A DNA stretch of 64,000 bases from positions 1 through 64,000 of the forward strand of contig JAVJRG010000010.1 of NCBI GenBank assembly GCA_040218535.1, read 5' to 3'. Below are positions 34,454 to 43,714 of the stretch, one piece after another. Below the pieces are notes generated by a model that was not told the DNA's origin, searched no databases, and saw nothing but the letters and a program-made list of their open reading frames with translations. Position 1 is the stretch's first letter; the number at the start of each line of letters is the position of its first letter. Origin of the DNA: Lacipirellulaceae bacterium. Its GTDB lineage: Bacteria > Planctomycetota > Planctomycetia > Pirellulales > Lacipirellulaceae. The position numbers and the translations under genes are program-made.

Positions 34454-37400
34454 ATGGAAGCTTTAGAACGCATCTGGGAAATCGTTACCGGCTTTGGCAA
34501 TGGCATCCTAGGACGATTCGAACGTGCTATCACAGGCCTCTTTGGCTCTGCGAATGCGCGTTACTTGAAGAAACTGAACTCGAAAATCGACGCGATCAAC
34601 GCGCTCGAGAACAAATACGTCGCGATGAGCGACGAGCAGCTTTGCGCTCAGACTGCGGAGTTCAAGAAGCGACTCGCAGCAGGCGAAACGCTCGATGATC
34701 TATTGGTCGAAGCCTTTGCCGTTTGTCGCGAAGCGGGACGCCGTTGGATGGGGATGCGTCATTATGATGTACAGCTCATCGGCGGCATCATTCTGCATGG
34801 TGGCAACATTGCGGAAATGGTCACTGGCGAAGGAAAGACCCTCGTAGCAACCTTGCCAGCCTACCTCAACGCACTCGAAGGCAAAGGCGTGCATGTCGTC
34901 ACGGTGAACGACTACTTAGCACGTCGTGACATGGAGTGGATGGCACCAATCTACACAGGGCTTGGACTGACCGTTGGCAACATCCAAAGCGGGATGGACG
35001 CCGCGGAGCGTCAAAAGTCTTACGCTTGCGACATCACCTACGGTACGAATAACGAATTCGGCTTTGACTATCTCCGCGACAATATGCGGAGTGCTGCCCG
35101 CGATGACGATCGTTTCCCGAAGCGGGATCAGCAAGCCCAAGGTCGCTTGAATTACGCCATCATCGACGAAGTCGACAACATTCTCATTGACGAAGCGCGG
35201 ACGCCGCTGATTATCTCCGGCCCGGCGGAAGATGATATTACGAAGTATGTGAAGGCCGACAAGATCGCTCGCCAACTGAAAGAGAACGAGCACTTTGAAG
35301 TCAAGGAAAAAGAACATACCGCACACATGACCGACGAGGGCGTGCGTGCCGCGGAGAAGATCGCAGGGGTCGAGAGCTTCTATACGGCCGGCAATATGCA
35401 GTGGCCACATCTGATCGACAACGCATTGAAGGCACATCACCTCTACAAACTAGACGTGAACTACGTCGTTCAAGATGGCAAAGTCGTGATCGTCGACGAG
35501 CACACCGGTCGTCTGATGGATGGCCGCCAGTGGAGTGATGGCTTGCATCAGGCGGTCGAAGCGAAGGAAGGCGTGCAGATCAAGGAAGAAAATCAAACCC
35601 TTGCGACCATCACGCTGCAGAACTTCTTCAAGCTCTACAACAAGATCTCTGGTATGACCGGTACCGCTCTGACCGAAGCGGGCGAGTTCTGGAAGATCTA
35701 CGAACTCGACGTCATTGGCGTTCCAACCAACCGTGAAATGCAGCGGATCGAGTTCCCAGACGCCATTTATCGCACCGAACGCGAGAAGTACGTCGCCATT
35801 GCTGAAGAGATCGAACGGCTCACGCGCTTCACGACCGTAGAACTCAAGAATGGCGAATACTTTATCGGGAAACTCGTCGCTGAGGATGACAAGGCGGTCA
35901 CGCTGGAGCTGATTGACAATCGCAAGAAAGAGACGATCGAGCGTGACAAGATCTCGCACATTCAGCCACCGGGTCGACCAATTCTTGTTGGTACGGTCTC
36001 TATCGAAAAGAGCGAACGCCTTTCGAACCTGCTAAGCAAACGTGGTGTCGAACACGAAATCCTTAACGCAAAACAACACAAGCGCGAGGCAGAAATCGTC
36101 GCTCAGGCTGGCCGTAAGGGAATGGTCACCATCGCCACGAACATGGCCGGTCGCGGTACCGACATTATTCTCGGCGGCAACCCGGAGACGATGGCTTGGG
36201 CCCAACTTCAGGACAAGTACCCGACACGTCTCGAAGTGCCAAAAGAAGAGTGGGAGGAGCTTGTCAATTCGATCGAACGCCGCGAGAAAATGAAGGAGAT
36301 GGGCGCTGAGATTAAAGAGCTTGGCGGCCTCCACATCATTGGCACCGAGCGCCACGACGCACGCCGCATTGACCTGCAGCTTCGTGGACGTTGCGGTCGT
36401 CAAGGTGATGCCGGTAGTAGCCGGTTCTACTTGTCGCTGGAAGACGACCTCATGCGGATCTTCGCCGGCGAATGGGTGAAGAACATGCTTACCCGACTTG
36501 GCATGCAAGAGGGCGAGGCAATCGAAAGTAAGATGGTCACCCGTCGGATCGAAGGAGCCCAAAAGAAAGTCGAAGAGAAAAACTTCGAGATTCGCAAGAA
36601 CTTGCTCGAATACGACGAAGTCATGGACGAACAGCGGAAACGCGTCTATGGCTACCGTCAACGGATTCTCGACGGTGACAACACGCGCGATCTGGTGATG
36701 GAGATGATCCGCAACCAGATTGATGAGGCACTCACAACCTTCCTGGCTGACAACTACGGCACCGAATCGTTCGCCGCAGCGGCTGGCAACCTGTTGGCGA
36801 TCGAGCTTGAGCCTCGCGACTATCGCAGCTTGAGCTTCAACGATGCGGAACAGCAAGCTCACGAAGAGGCTCTGACGCAGGCTGAGTCGCAAGTTTTCGA
36901 CGCCATCGAAGAAAACCTCCCCGAGAGTGAAGACGAAACCGAATGGAACTGGTCTGCTCTGGCTAAGTGGTCAAACACTCGCTGGGGAACCAACTACCGC
37001 GATCGTGATCTGAAAAAGATCGGCAGTGACGATCTGGCTGAGAAGCTCATCAGCGATGCCCAGACCTCCATCGAAGCGATCGATCTGAAATCGTGTGCTC
37101 GTTTTCTCGAGCCCAACTACGGTGTTCAATCCGCGTGTAGCTGGCTGAGGGACAAATTCGGCATTGAGTTAGCTCCGCAAGATATGGAGAACCTTGAGGC
37201 GAAAGAGTTCCTCCGCGTCGCTCAAGAAAAGGCGCAGAACGCCTACGACATGCGGGAGTCTGAATTCCCAGTGCTCGCGGGACTGCTGCGATTCGGAAAA
37301 CGCGACCGCAGCGGGCAGTCGCAAGGCTTGCAGCGTGAGGATCTCATCGCTTGGGCCAAGCGTCGCTTCGGCGTTGAGATCTCTCTTGATGACCTCAAGA

Positions 37401-38143
37401 ACAAGCAGCGTGAAGAGATTCACAAACTGCTGCTTGAACATAGTCGGGCTAGCAATCAACGTGCAGAAAAAATCTCTGATGAGGCCGATGAGCGAATCGA
37501 AGCGTTGTTTGGTTCATCGTCAGCCGATACGACCCTTGGCCAAGCCACCAACAACAATGGCAAGCTCAACAACCTGGCTAGTTGGCTTCAAAAGACGTGC
37601 GAAGTCGAAGTCGACAATGACGAACTAGCCAAACTCGACCGCGACGAAGCAGAACGGAGAGTCAGTCAATTGATCGAGGACAAGTTCCGTCCTGAAATGC
37701 GGCGATTAGAACGCTCGCTGCTATTGCAGATTCTCGATCAGGGATGGAAAGAACACCTCCGCGTTATGCAGCATCTCCGCGATAGCGTGGGCTTGCGTGG
37801 CTACGCCCAGATCGACCCGAAGGTCGAGTACAAACGGGAGGGCATGCGACTGTTCGAAAACATGTGGGCGTCGGTCGGCAACTACGTGACGGACTTGATC
37901 TTTAAAATGGAAAACCTCGACGAAGGCTTTGTCGGCAACACCTGGGTCGAGTCCGAAGCGATCCACGAGGAAGCACCTGCCGCGGCGACGATGGCTCCAG
38001 AGCAGCAAGCCGCGATCGATGGTTCGCAAACCGCTCAAAAGGTCGAGCCGATCCGTAATCGAACGGAAAAGGTTGGCCGCAACGCTCCGTGTCCGTGTGG
38101 TAGCGGAAAGAAATACAAGAACTGTTGCATGAGAAATGGTTGA
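34454..38143 (+). CDS. secA: SecA preprotein translocase ATPase with extra domains
   Basis: 1229 residues from ATG 34454, against about 840-900 in most bacteria. Walker A TGEGKT (about 122), Walker B IIDEVDNILIDEART (about 235-250), the Q-motif and helicase region NMAGRGTDIILGG (about 560) and the C-terminal zinc motif CPCGSGKKYKNCC (about 1213-1225) are all intact. There are two additions: a small all-beta-like insert (about 460-505) between the cross-linking region and NBD2, and about 250 residues (about 825-1075) in the helical scaffold region with four related W-containing repeats. It drives Sec export through SecYEG. Core function should be normal. Confidence 0.96.
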   Translation: MEALERIWEIVTGFGNGILGRFERAITGLFGSANARYLKKLNSKIDAINALENKYVAMSDEQLCAQTAEFKKRLAAGETLDDLLVEAFAVCREAGRRWMGMRHYDVQLIGGIILHGGNIAEMVTGEGKTLVATLPAYLNALEGKGVHVVTVNDYLARRDMEWMAPIYTGLGLTVGNIQSGMDAAERQKSYACDITYGTNNEFGFDYLRDNMRSAARDDDRFPKRDQQAQGRLNYAIIDEVDNILIDEARTPLIISGPAEDDITKYVKADKIARQLKENEHFEVKEKEHTAHMTDEGVRAAEKIAGVESFYTAGNMQWPHLIDNALKAHHLYKLDVNYVVQDGKVVIVDEHTGRLMDGRQWSDGLHQAVEAKEGVQIKEENQTLATITLQNFFKLYNKISGMTGTALTEAGEFWKIYELDVIGVPTNREMQRIEFPDAIYRTEREKYVAIAEEIERLTRFTTVELKNGEYFIGKLVAEDDKAVTLELIDNRKKETIERDKISHIQPPGRPILVGTVSIEKSERLSNLLSKRGVEHEILNAKQHKREAEIVAQAGRKGMVTIATNMAGRGTDIILGGNPETMAWAQLQDKYPTRLEVPKEEWEELVNSIERREKMKEMGAEIKELGGLHIIGTERHDARRIDLQLRGRCGRQGDAGSSRFYLSLEDDLMRIFAGEWVKNMLTRLGMQEGEAIESKMVTRRIEGAQKKVEEKNFEIRKNLLEYDEVMDEQRKRVYGYRQRILDGDNTRDLVMEMIRNQIDEALTTFLADNYGTESFAAAAGNLLAIELEPRDYRSLSFNDAEQQAHEEALTQAESQVFDAIEENLPESEDETEWNWSALAKWSNTRWGTNYRDRDLKKIGSDDLAEKLISDAQTSIEAIDLKSCARFLEPNYGVQSACSWLRDKFGIELAPQDMENLEAKEFLRVAQEKAQNAYDMRESEFPVLAGLLRFGKRDRSGQSQGLQREDLIAWAKRRFGVEISLDDLKNKQREEIHKLLLEHSRASNQRAEKISDEADERIEALFGSSSADTTLGQATNNNGKLNNLASWLQKTCEVEVDNDELAKLDRDEAERRVSQLIEDKFRPEMRRLERSLLLQILDQGWKEHLRVMQHLRDSVGLRGYAQIDPKVEYKREGMRLFENMWASVGNYVTDLIFKMENLDEGFVGNTWVESEAIHEEAPAAATMAPEQQAAIDGSQTAQKVEPIRNRTEKVGRNAPCPCGSGKKYKNCCMRNG

Positions 38144-38194
38144 TCTCTTGCCCACGAGGGCCCGAAGTTTCTAGCGGGAAAGGATTCCCCCAGC

Positions 38195-39529
38195 ATGATT
38201 CGCAGCAAGCTCTTCTCTTGGTTGCTGAACGCCGTTTACGCGACGATCATTGTGCTGGGACTCCCATGGATCCTGTGGGCAGCATGGCGGCACGGGAAGT
38301 ATCGCGAGGGTTTCGGAGAGAAACTCCTCGGCTCGGTTCCGAAACGCTTAGGAAATCGTCCCTGTCTATGGCTGCACGCGGTCAGCGTCGGCGAAGTCAA
38401 TTTGCTTGAAACGCTGATCGACGAAATCCAAACTCGTTCTGACAAGTTCGACATCTGCATCTCCACAACGACGAAAACAGGCTTCGATCTCGCGCGTAAG
38501 AAATACGGATCGCACACGGTTTTCTATTGCCCCCTCGATTTCTCCTGGGCAGTTCATCGAGCCATGCAAAGAGTTCGTCCAACAGCACTCATCCTTGCTG
38601 AGCTTGAGCTTTGGCCGAACCTTATCAACGCAGCGAAACAACACGGTGCCAAAGTAGCCATCGTCAACGGTCGACTCAGCGAGCGTAGCCATCGCGGTTA
38701 TCAACGCGTGGCCCAACTGATCGCTCCCGTACTTCGACAGATCGATCTCATCGCCGTTCAAGACGAAACAACGGCAGAACGATTCTTAAGCCTATCTGCC
38801 AAAAGTAATTCGGTCATGACGACAGGCTCACTGAAGTTCGATGGCGTTGAAACAGAACGAAAGAACCCAAGAACTCTAGAACTGGCAAAGCTGGCGGGAG
38901 TAGAAGAAACGGACGTGGTCTTCCTGGCAGGAAGTACGCAAGCGCCTGAGGAAGAGGTCGCGTTGGAAGCGTTTCAAGACCTTTCCCCTCAATTTCCCAA
39001 TTTGCGATTGATCCTGGTCCCTCGCCACCCTCAACGATTCGAAGAAGTGGCCGGATTGCTTCAGCAATCCGGGATGCCTTGGCAACGGCGCTCACTGCTA
39101 AAGGACCAAGATTCAACAAACCATGACGCTAAGGTACTACTAGTTGACACCATCGGTGAACTGAGCGTCTGGTGGGGTACCGCCCAAATCGCCTTTGTCG
39201 GAGGCAGCTTTGGGAATCGCGAAGGGCAAAATATGCTCGAGCCGGCAGCTTACGGCGCCGCAGTTTCTTTTGGTCCTCGCACGAGAAACTTCCGCGATAT
39301 CGTCTCGCTTCTGCTCGCGAATGATGGGGCCATCGTGTTGCAAGAGCCGAGCGAAATGGAAACGTTCGTACAGCGTTGTCTGGAGAATCCACAGTGGGCC
39401 GCCGAGCTTGGCAACCGCAGTCAGAAAACGGTTCTATCCCATCAGGGAGCGACCACCAAAACGGTCGATCTTCTCCTTGAGTTGCTCCCAGAGCAAGCCG
39501 ATTGCCTGTCGAAACCACGAGCAGCCTAA
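38195..39529 (+). CDS. waaA: WaaA/KdtA, Kdo transferase
   Basis: 444 residues. The N-terminal membrane anchor (about 8-30) and motifs LHAVSVGEV, CISTTTKTG, PLDFSWAV, AELELWPN and VNGRLSERS are those of the GT30 3-deoxy-D-manno-octulosonate transferase. The C-terminal GT-B half contains GSTQAPEEE, VPRHPQRF and FVGGSFG. It adds Kdo to lipid A precursors on the inner face of the cytoplasmic membrane. This supports an outer membrane containing LPS. Confidence 0.95.
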   Translation: MIRSKLFSWLLNAVYATIIVLGLPWILWAAWRHGKYREGFGEKLLGSVPKRLGNRPCLWLHAVSVGEVNLLETLIDEIQTRSDKFDICISTTTKTGFDLARKKYGSHTVFYCPLDFSWAVHRAMQRVRPTALILAELELWPNLINAAKQHGAKVAIVNGRLSERSHRGYQRVAQLIAPVLRQIDLIAVQDETTAERFLSLSAKSNSVMTTGSLKFDGVETERKNPRTLELAKLAGVEETDVVFLAGSTQAPEEEVALEAFQDLSPQFPNLRLILVPRHPQRFEEVAGLLQQSGMPWQRRSLLKDQDSTNHDAKVLLVDTIGELSVWWGTAQIAFVGGSFGNREGQNMLEPAAYGAAVSFGPRTRNFRDIVSLLLANDGAIVLQEPSEMETFVQRCLENPQWAAELGNRSQKTVLSHQGATTKTVDLLLELLPEQADCLSKPRAA

Positions 39530-39531
39530 AG

Positions 39532-40374
39532 CTAGGTTGCTTCTGAGGATTCAACGCTCCCCAAATGCTCGTGATCACCGATGTGATCAGGGCAGTAGCA
39601 CGCTTGCCCCTCGCATTGGGAACAGTAGCGGAACAGTGTTTTCGGAGACTGGTCGCTGTTCATTCCACAGACCAAGCACTCGTGCTTGGGCCCTCTCTCT
39701 TTCGGCTTTGCCTTCGCCTGAAATTCACGACTCCGCTTTTTATCGCGCAAGTCACGCAGATGGCCTCTTCCGAAGAACAGCAAATAGTTGGCGGTCGCGC
39801 CAAGCACTGAAAGCTGGAGTGGCCAAGGAAATCTGATGAAAGCGTAGCCGTACATCAACCAGGTAAAGAGAGCCAGCCACTTGATTCTTATTGGCAGCAC
39901 GAAGAACAGATTGAGTGTTAAGTTCGGTGCAACCCGTGCCGCTCCGAGGAAAAGTGTGCTGTACAATGCCGCGTTCGTTCCGGAGAGGCTGAAGTCCCAA
40001 GGAATGCTCCAAACGAACCAAAGGGCGAAGGCAACGATTAGATTCGCAAGATAGCTAACCAACAAGTAAAGGTTATATCGAAATACCCCCAAGTGGCTCT
40101 CGAGGATACCGCCAAACAGATGCATCAACAGCCACGCGAAAATCACAAAGAGTGGGCTCGTCGCCGGCGGCGTAAAGACGAAGCTCAAAAGACGCCAAAT
40201 CTCGCCATCGAGAACTTTCGGGATGTTGAGGCGAATCAACTCCAGCGGGTCGCCTTCGCCCTGCTTGGACAGCTCGACAAGGTAGAACCCGATTTGCCCG
40301 ACGATAAGGGCAAGAGTGAGGTTTGGAATTGCAAACCGCGAGAAACGCCCCTCAAGCCTTTTGAGTAGAGACAT
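39532..40374 (-). CDS. Rhomboid-like membrane protein lacking catalytic residues, with zinc ribbon
   Basis: 280 residues. Six transmembrane helices follow the rhomboid layout: FTPPATSPLF and LMHLFGGILESHLG match the rhomboid L1 loop/TM2 region. However, the usual GxSG of TM4 reads SGTNAAL and the TM6 His position reads GATANYL, so the Ser-His dyad seems to be missing. A C-terminal cytosolic zinc-ribbon-like domain (about 230-270) has CLVCG, CSQCEGQACYC and His residues. It is probably a pseudoprotease that binds membrane partners. It ends 2 bp from the convergent waaA stop. Confidence 0.7.
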   Translation of the reverse strand: MSLLKRLEGRFSRFAIPNLTLALIVGQIGFYLVELSKQGEGDPLELIRLNIPKVLDGEIWRLLSFVFTPPATSPLFVIFAWLLMHLFGGILESHLGVFRYNLYLLVSYLANLIVAFALWFVWSIPWDFSLSGTNAALYSTLFLGAARVAPNLTLNLFFVLPIRIKWLALFTWLMYGYAFIRFPWPLQLSVLGATANYLLFFGRGHLRDLRDKKRSREFQAKAKPKERGPKHECLVCGMNSDQSPKTLFRYCSQCEGQACYCPDHIGDHEHLGSVESSEAT

Positions 40375-40408
40375 AGAGATTCTCAGAGAGTGCCTTCAAG
40401 GCCGACCA

Positions 40409-40663
40409 TTAAACGGCAGCCGTAACACTATTGTCCGTCCGTTGCCCATCGCTCTCAGTGGCGGACTCCGTGGCAACGGTGACCTTTCCTGGAGCCTCCT
40501 CTTCCTCTTGTTTCAGCAACACATGTAGTAGGCCAAATAAGGCCGCCACTCCCGCCCACATCGCCGGGTAAGCGAGCATGACGGGGCCCCGTAGAAGCAC
40601 GCCAGCCACACACCACGCGACGAAAATGATGGGAATCGAGACTTTCAGACTTGGAAGCTGCAT
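40409..40663 (-). CDS. Small membrane protein
   Basis: 84 residues with two hydrophobic helices (about 8-26 and 29-50) and an acidic, Ser/Thr-rich tail. No family recognised. It lies upstream of and co-directional with the rhomboid-like gene (34 bp gap), so the two are possibly co-transcribed. Confidence 0.55.
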   Translation of the reverse strand: MQLPSLKVSIPIIFVAWCVAGVLLRGPVMLAYPAMWAGVAALFGLLHVLLKQEEEEAPGKVTVATESATESDGQRTDNSVTAAV

Positions 40664-40913
40664 CAGAAATGAATCCTTGAAAAGCCGGGACGCGGCTGAT
40701 GGTGTTACCGATTAAAGGCTGACTCATGCACCCAACATAATGATTATTCGGGAATCTCGCTCTTTTGAAAACAGTGGATATGAAATCCGACCGTAGTTTC
40801 TCCTAGTTTTCCGCGAAGGCGAGTTTTCCCAGGTGAGACCGGGCCTGCTCGCGAATTCTCTGCAAAAGCCTAGCACACTTCGCAGGAAAGGTTTCCCCTC
40901 AGCCTACCCCGGC

Positions 40914-40930
40914 TATAATTGCCTTCAATC
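40914..40930 (+). promoter_or_regulatory. Candidate -10 element just upstream of an ABC gene
   Basis: A perfect TATAAT at 40914-40919 lies 11 bp before the ATG at 40931, so a transcript from it would start only about 5 nt before the start codon. No good -35 box is seen and no clear Shine-Dalgarno fits in the gap. Confidence 0.35.
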
Positions 40931-41974
40931 ATGAATGACAGCTCCCCCTTTGCGATCCAAACGCGCGGCCTGAAGAAGTCCTATCGCGTTTACCAAAAGC
41001 AAGAGGGGCTCCTGGCCTCACTGACAGGCCTCTTTCAACGCGAATACCGCGATGTGCACGCCGTCCGGGGGATTGACCTGGACGTCGCGAAAGGGGAATT
41101 CGTTGCATTCCTGGGCCCAAATGGTGCCGGCAAGACGACAAGCCTGAAGCTGCTCTCAGGGGTCATCAGCCCCACCGGAGGCGAAGCCACCGTCCTGGGG
41201 CATGTCCCCTGGGAACGCGAGAATGCCTATCGGCGGAAGTTTGCGTTGGTGATGGGGCAAAAGAATCAGCTCTGGTGGGATCTGCCTGCCCAAGAATCCT
41301 TCAAGCTACATCAGCAGATTTATCGGATCGACCCGGCAGAGTTCGAGAAAACTCGCGACGAGTTGGTCGATTTGCTCGATGTCCGTCGTCTGCTTGGCCA
41401 GCCGGTTCGTGAACTCTCGCTCGGCGAACGAATGAAGATGGAGCTTACCGCGGCATTGCTTCACTCTCCCGAAGTTCTGTTCCTCGATGAGCCTACCATC
41501 GGCCTGGATGTCATTGCTCAACACAATATTCAAAAATTCCTCAAGCACTATCAGGAAATCCGCGGCATTACGATCCTCCTGACCAGCCACTACATGAAGG
41601 ACGTCGCGGCGCTCTGCAAACGTGTCGTTATGATTGCCGACGGAGAGATCAAGTACGACGGTTCGCTCGAAGGAATTATCGACGAGTTCAGCGGACACAA
41701 AGTGCTAACGCTCCAGTTCGCCGATGAACACATGCCGAGTGATCTGTCGCAGTACGGCGAAGTCCTGGAAATCGTTGAACCTAAAGCTAAGCTCCGCATT
41801 GAGCGCGGTGAGATTGCGAGAGTGCTTTCCTCAGTACTTGCCAGCCATTCGGTTGCCGACGTCAGTGTTGAGGATCCGCCTCTGGAGGATGTGATTGCCG
41901 ATCTGTTTACTCGGACTTCGAACAGCTCTCAACATAGCGAAACCACAGACGTCACCGCTCACGCCTCGGCATAA
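40931..41974 (+). CDS. ABC transporter ATP-binding protein
   Basis: 347 residues from ATG 40931. Walker [10 protein letters not shown] (about 60-68), a Q-loop region with [12 protein letters not shown], signature [10 protein letters not shown] (about 155) and Walker [13 protein letters not shown] (about 177). The LWWDLP stretch and the C-terminal domain are typical of ATPases that pair with DUF990 (ABC-2 family) permeases. Two such permeases follow directly, forming a three-gene exporter of unknown substrate. Confidence 0.93.
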   Translation: MNDSSPFAIQTRGLKKSYRVYQKQEGLLASLTGLFQREYRDVHAVRGIDLDVAKGEFVAFLGPNGAGKTTSLKLLSGVISPTGGEATVLGHVPWERENAYRRKFALVMGQKNQLWWDLPAQESFKLHQQIYRIDPAEFEKTRDELVDLLDVRRLLGQPVRELSLGERMKMELTAALLHSPEVLFLDEPTIGLDVIAQHNIQKFLKHYQEIRGITILLTSHYMKDVAALCKRVVMIADGEIKYDGSLEGIIDEFSGHKVLTLQFADEHMPSDLSQYGEVLEIVEPKAKLRIERGEIARVLSSVLASHSVADVSVEDPPLEDVIADLFTRTSNSSQHSETTDVTAHASA

Positions 41975-41986
41975 GTAGTTTTTCTC

Positions 41987-42802
41987 ATGGTCGCACGTGT
42001 CCAAACCTGGTGGACGATTCTTAAGATTTGTCTTGAGGAACGTCTGGTCTATCGTGGCGATTTCGCCCTTGGCACGTTGATGCGGTTCTTGCCGATCGTC
42101 ACTCAGATCTTTCTGTGGACGGCTGTCTTTGCCGCTGCGGCGAGTAGCAAGATTGAGGGATACACGTCGCAGACGATCATCGCCTACTACCTGCTCACAA
42201 TGCTGGGACGTGCTTTCTCAAGCATGCCCGGTCTGGCCACAGGGATCGCCAAGCAAGTTCGCGAGGGTGAGATCAAGAAGTTTCTCATCCAGCCCATCGA
42301 TTTACTGAGTTATTTGCTACTCGCTCGTATTGCCCACAAGCTGGTTTACTACACGGTTGCGGCAGGGCCATTCGCGCTCGTCTTTTGGCTCTGCGGCGAT
42401 TATTTCCCGCCTTTCCCGGGGTGGACCGTGTTCAGCGCGTTTGTCGCTTCACTATTGCTCGGTTTCGCACTCGGTTTTTTCTTAGAAGCCTCGCTAGGGC
42501 TCATCGCCTTCTGGTTCCTGGAAGTCACTTCGCTGCTGTTCGTCTATATGTTGTTCAACTTCTTCTGCTCTGGGCACATGTTCCCGCTCGATTTCCTGCC
42601 CGACCCGTATGGGACGATCGTTGATTTGATGCCCTTGAAATACTTAGCCTACTACCCAGCAGCCATCTACCTGGGAAAGATCCCCCCCGACGAACTTCTG
42701 CAAGGACTCGCAATTGAACTTGGCTGGGTCGTGTTCTTCATCATCCTCAGCCGCCGACTCATGCATGCCGGGTATAACCGATATAGCGGCTTCGGGGGTT
42801 GA
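41987..42802 (+). CDS. ABC-2 family permease (first subunit)
   Basis: 271 residues, six transmembrane helices, with the motif REGEIKKFLIQPIDLL (about 94-110) that contacts the ATPase in this family, and FCSGHMFPLDFLP near residue 192. It starts 12 bp after the ATPase gene. It likely forms a heterodimer with the next permease. Confidence 0.85.
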   Translation: MVARVQTWWTILKICLEERLVYRGDFALGTLMRFLPIVTQIFLWTAVFAAAASSKIEGYTSQTIIAYYLLTMLGRAFSSMPGLATGIAKQVREGEIKKFLIQPIDLLSYLLLARIAHKLVYYTVAAGPFALVFWLCGDYFPPFPGWTVFSAFVASLLLGFALGFFLEASLGLIAFWFLEVTSLLFVYMLFNFFCSGHMFPLDFLPDPYGTIVDLMPLKYLAYYPAAIYLGKIPPDELLQGLAIELGWVVFFIILSRRLMHAGYNRYSGFGG

Positions 42803-42811
42803 ATCGATTTC

Positions 42812-42843
42812 CCAACATTCCATTACTCCAATATTCCAAACAA
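42812..42843. repeat. Degenerate 8-bp tandem repeat
   Basis: CCAACATT, CCATTACT, CCAATATT and CCAAACAA follow each other exactly between the two permease genes. This looks like a short intergenic tandem repeat of the kind found scattered in planctomycete and cyanobacterial genomes. Confidence 0.55.
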
Positions 42844-42877
42844 TCCGGTCGCCAATGCTAGCGGCTCGCATGCTCAA

Positions 42878-43714
42878 ATGTCCCCCAATTACCTCGCCGT
42901 CTTCCTGACCTTCGCGCGAAACAGTCTCATTCGCGACATGACGTTTCGGACGAACTTCTTCATTGAAGTTATCTCGAGCATGTCGTGGATGATCATGAAC
43001 CTGGGGTTCTATACGCTCGTCTATCAGTTCACCCCAGATATCGAAGGCTGGGGCAAGTATCAGTTCTTCGTGTTCATCGCGACGACGATGTTCATCAACA
43101 GCCTTGTGCAAGCCTTCTTCATGCCAAACGCTCAAGAACTAAGCGAACTGGTTCGCACGGGCGGGCTCGACTTTGCCTTGTTGAAGCCAATCGATACGCA
43201 GTTTCTCGTCTCGCTGCGTCGCGTGAATTGGTCTTCGCTGGGCAACTTTGGCATCGCGCTCGTGTTGCTGGCTTACGCGCTGCCAAAGATTGAAAACCTC
43301 AACCTCTCCATCTGGCAGTTTTTGCTCTATCCGGCATACATCCTCATGGGCGTGCTGATCCTCTACAGCGTGATGATGACCCTCGCAGCGACAAGTATCT
43401 GGTTAGGTCGTAACCAGTCGCTCTACGATTTTTGGTTTTACATCACCAACTTCTCACGCTACCCGATGGAGATTTACAAAGGCACCTACGGCGAACCGCT
43501 GCGGAACTTGTTCACATTCGTTATTCCGATTCTCGTCGTCATCAACGTGCCCGCGAACCTGATGGCCAAGCCACTGGGAATAAGCAGTGAAGCAACAACC
43601 AACCGCGGCATGCAACTCGCCTTGTTCACGCTGCTGGCAACGGCCGGTTCATTGGCGTTTAGCCGCTGGATCTTCAAGAAGGCTTTGGGGAGCTATCGGA
43701 GCGCGAGCAGCTAG
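42878..43714 (+). CDS. ABC-2 family permease (DUF990-like, second subunit)
   Basis: 278 residues, about six transmembrane helices. SELVRTGGLDFALLKPIDTQFLVSLR (shown in part: TGGLDFALLKPID) is the DUF990-type coupling motif, followed by WNSL-type and YPMEIYKG stretches. It pairs with the preceding permease and the ATPase at 40931. The stop codon is directly followed by the ATG of the next gene. Confidence 0.87.
   Translation: MSPNYLAVFLTFARNSLIRDMTFRTNFFIEVISSMSWMIMNLGFYTLVYQFTPDIEGWGKYQFFVFIATTMFINSLVQAFFMPNAQELSELVRTGGLDFALLKPIDTQFLVSLRRVNWSSLGNFGIALVLLAYALPKIENLNLSIWQFLLYPAYILMGVLILYSVMMTLAATSIWLGRNQSLYDFWFYITNFSRYPMEIYKGTYGEPLRNLFTFVIPILVVINVPANLMAKPLGISSEATTNRGMQLALFTLLATAGSLAFSRWIFKKALGSYRSASS

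Noticed and set aside
36032-36892. 286-codon minus-strand frame inside secA
   Set aside because: Antisense shadow of a clear, intact SecA sequence with motifs.
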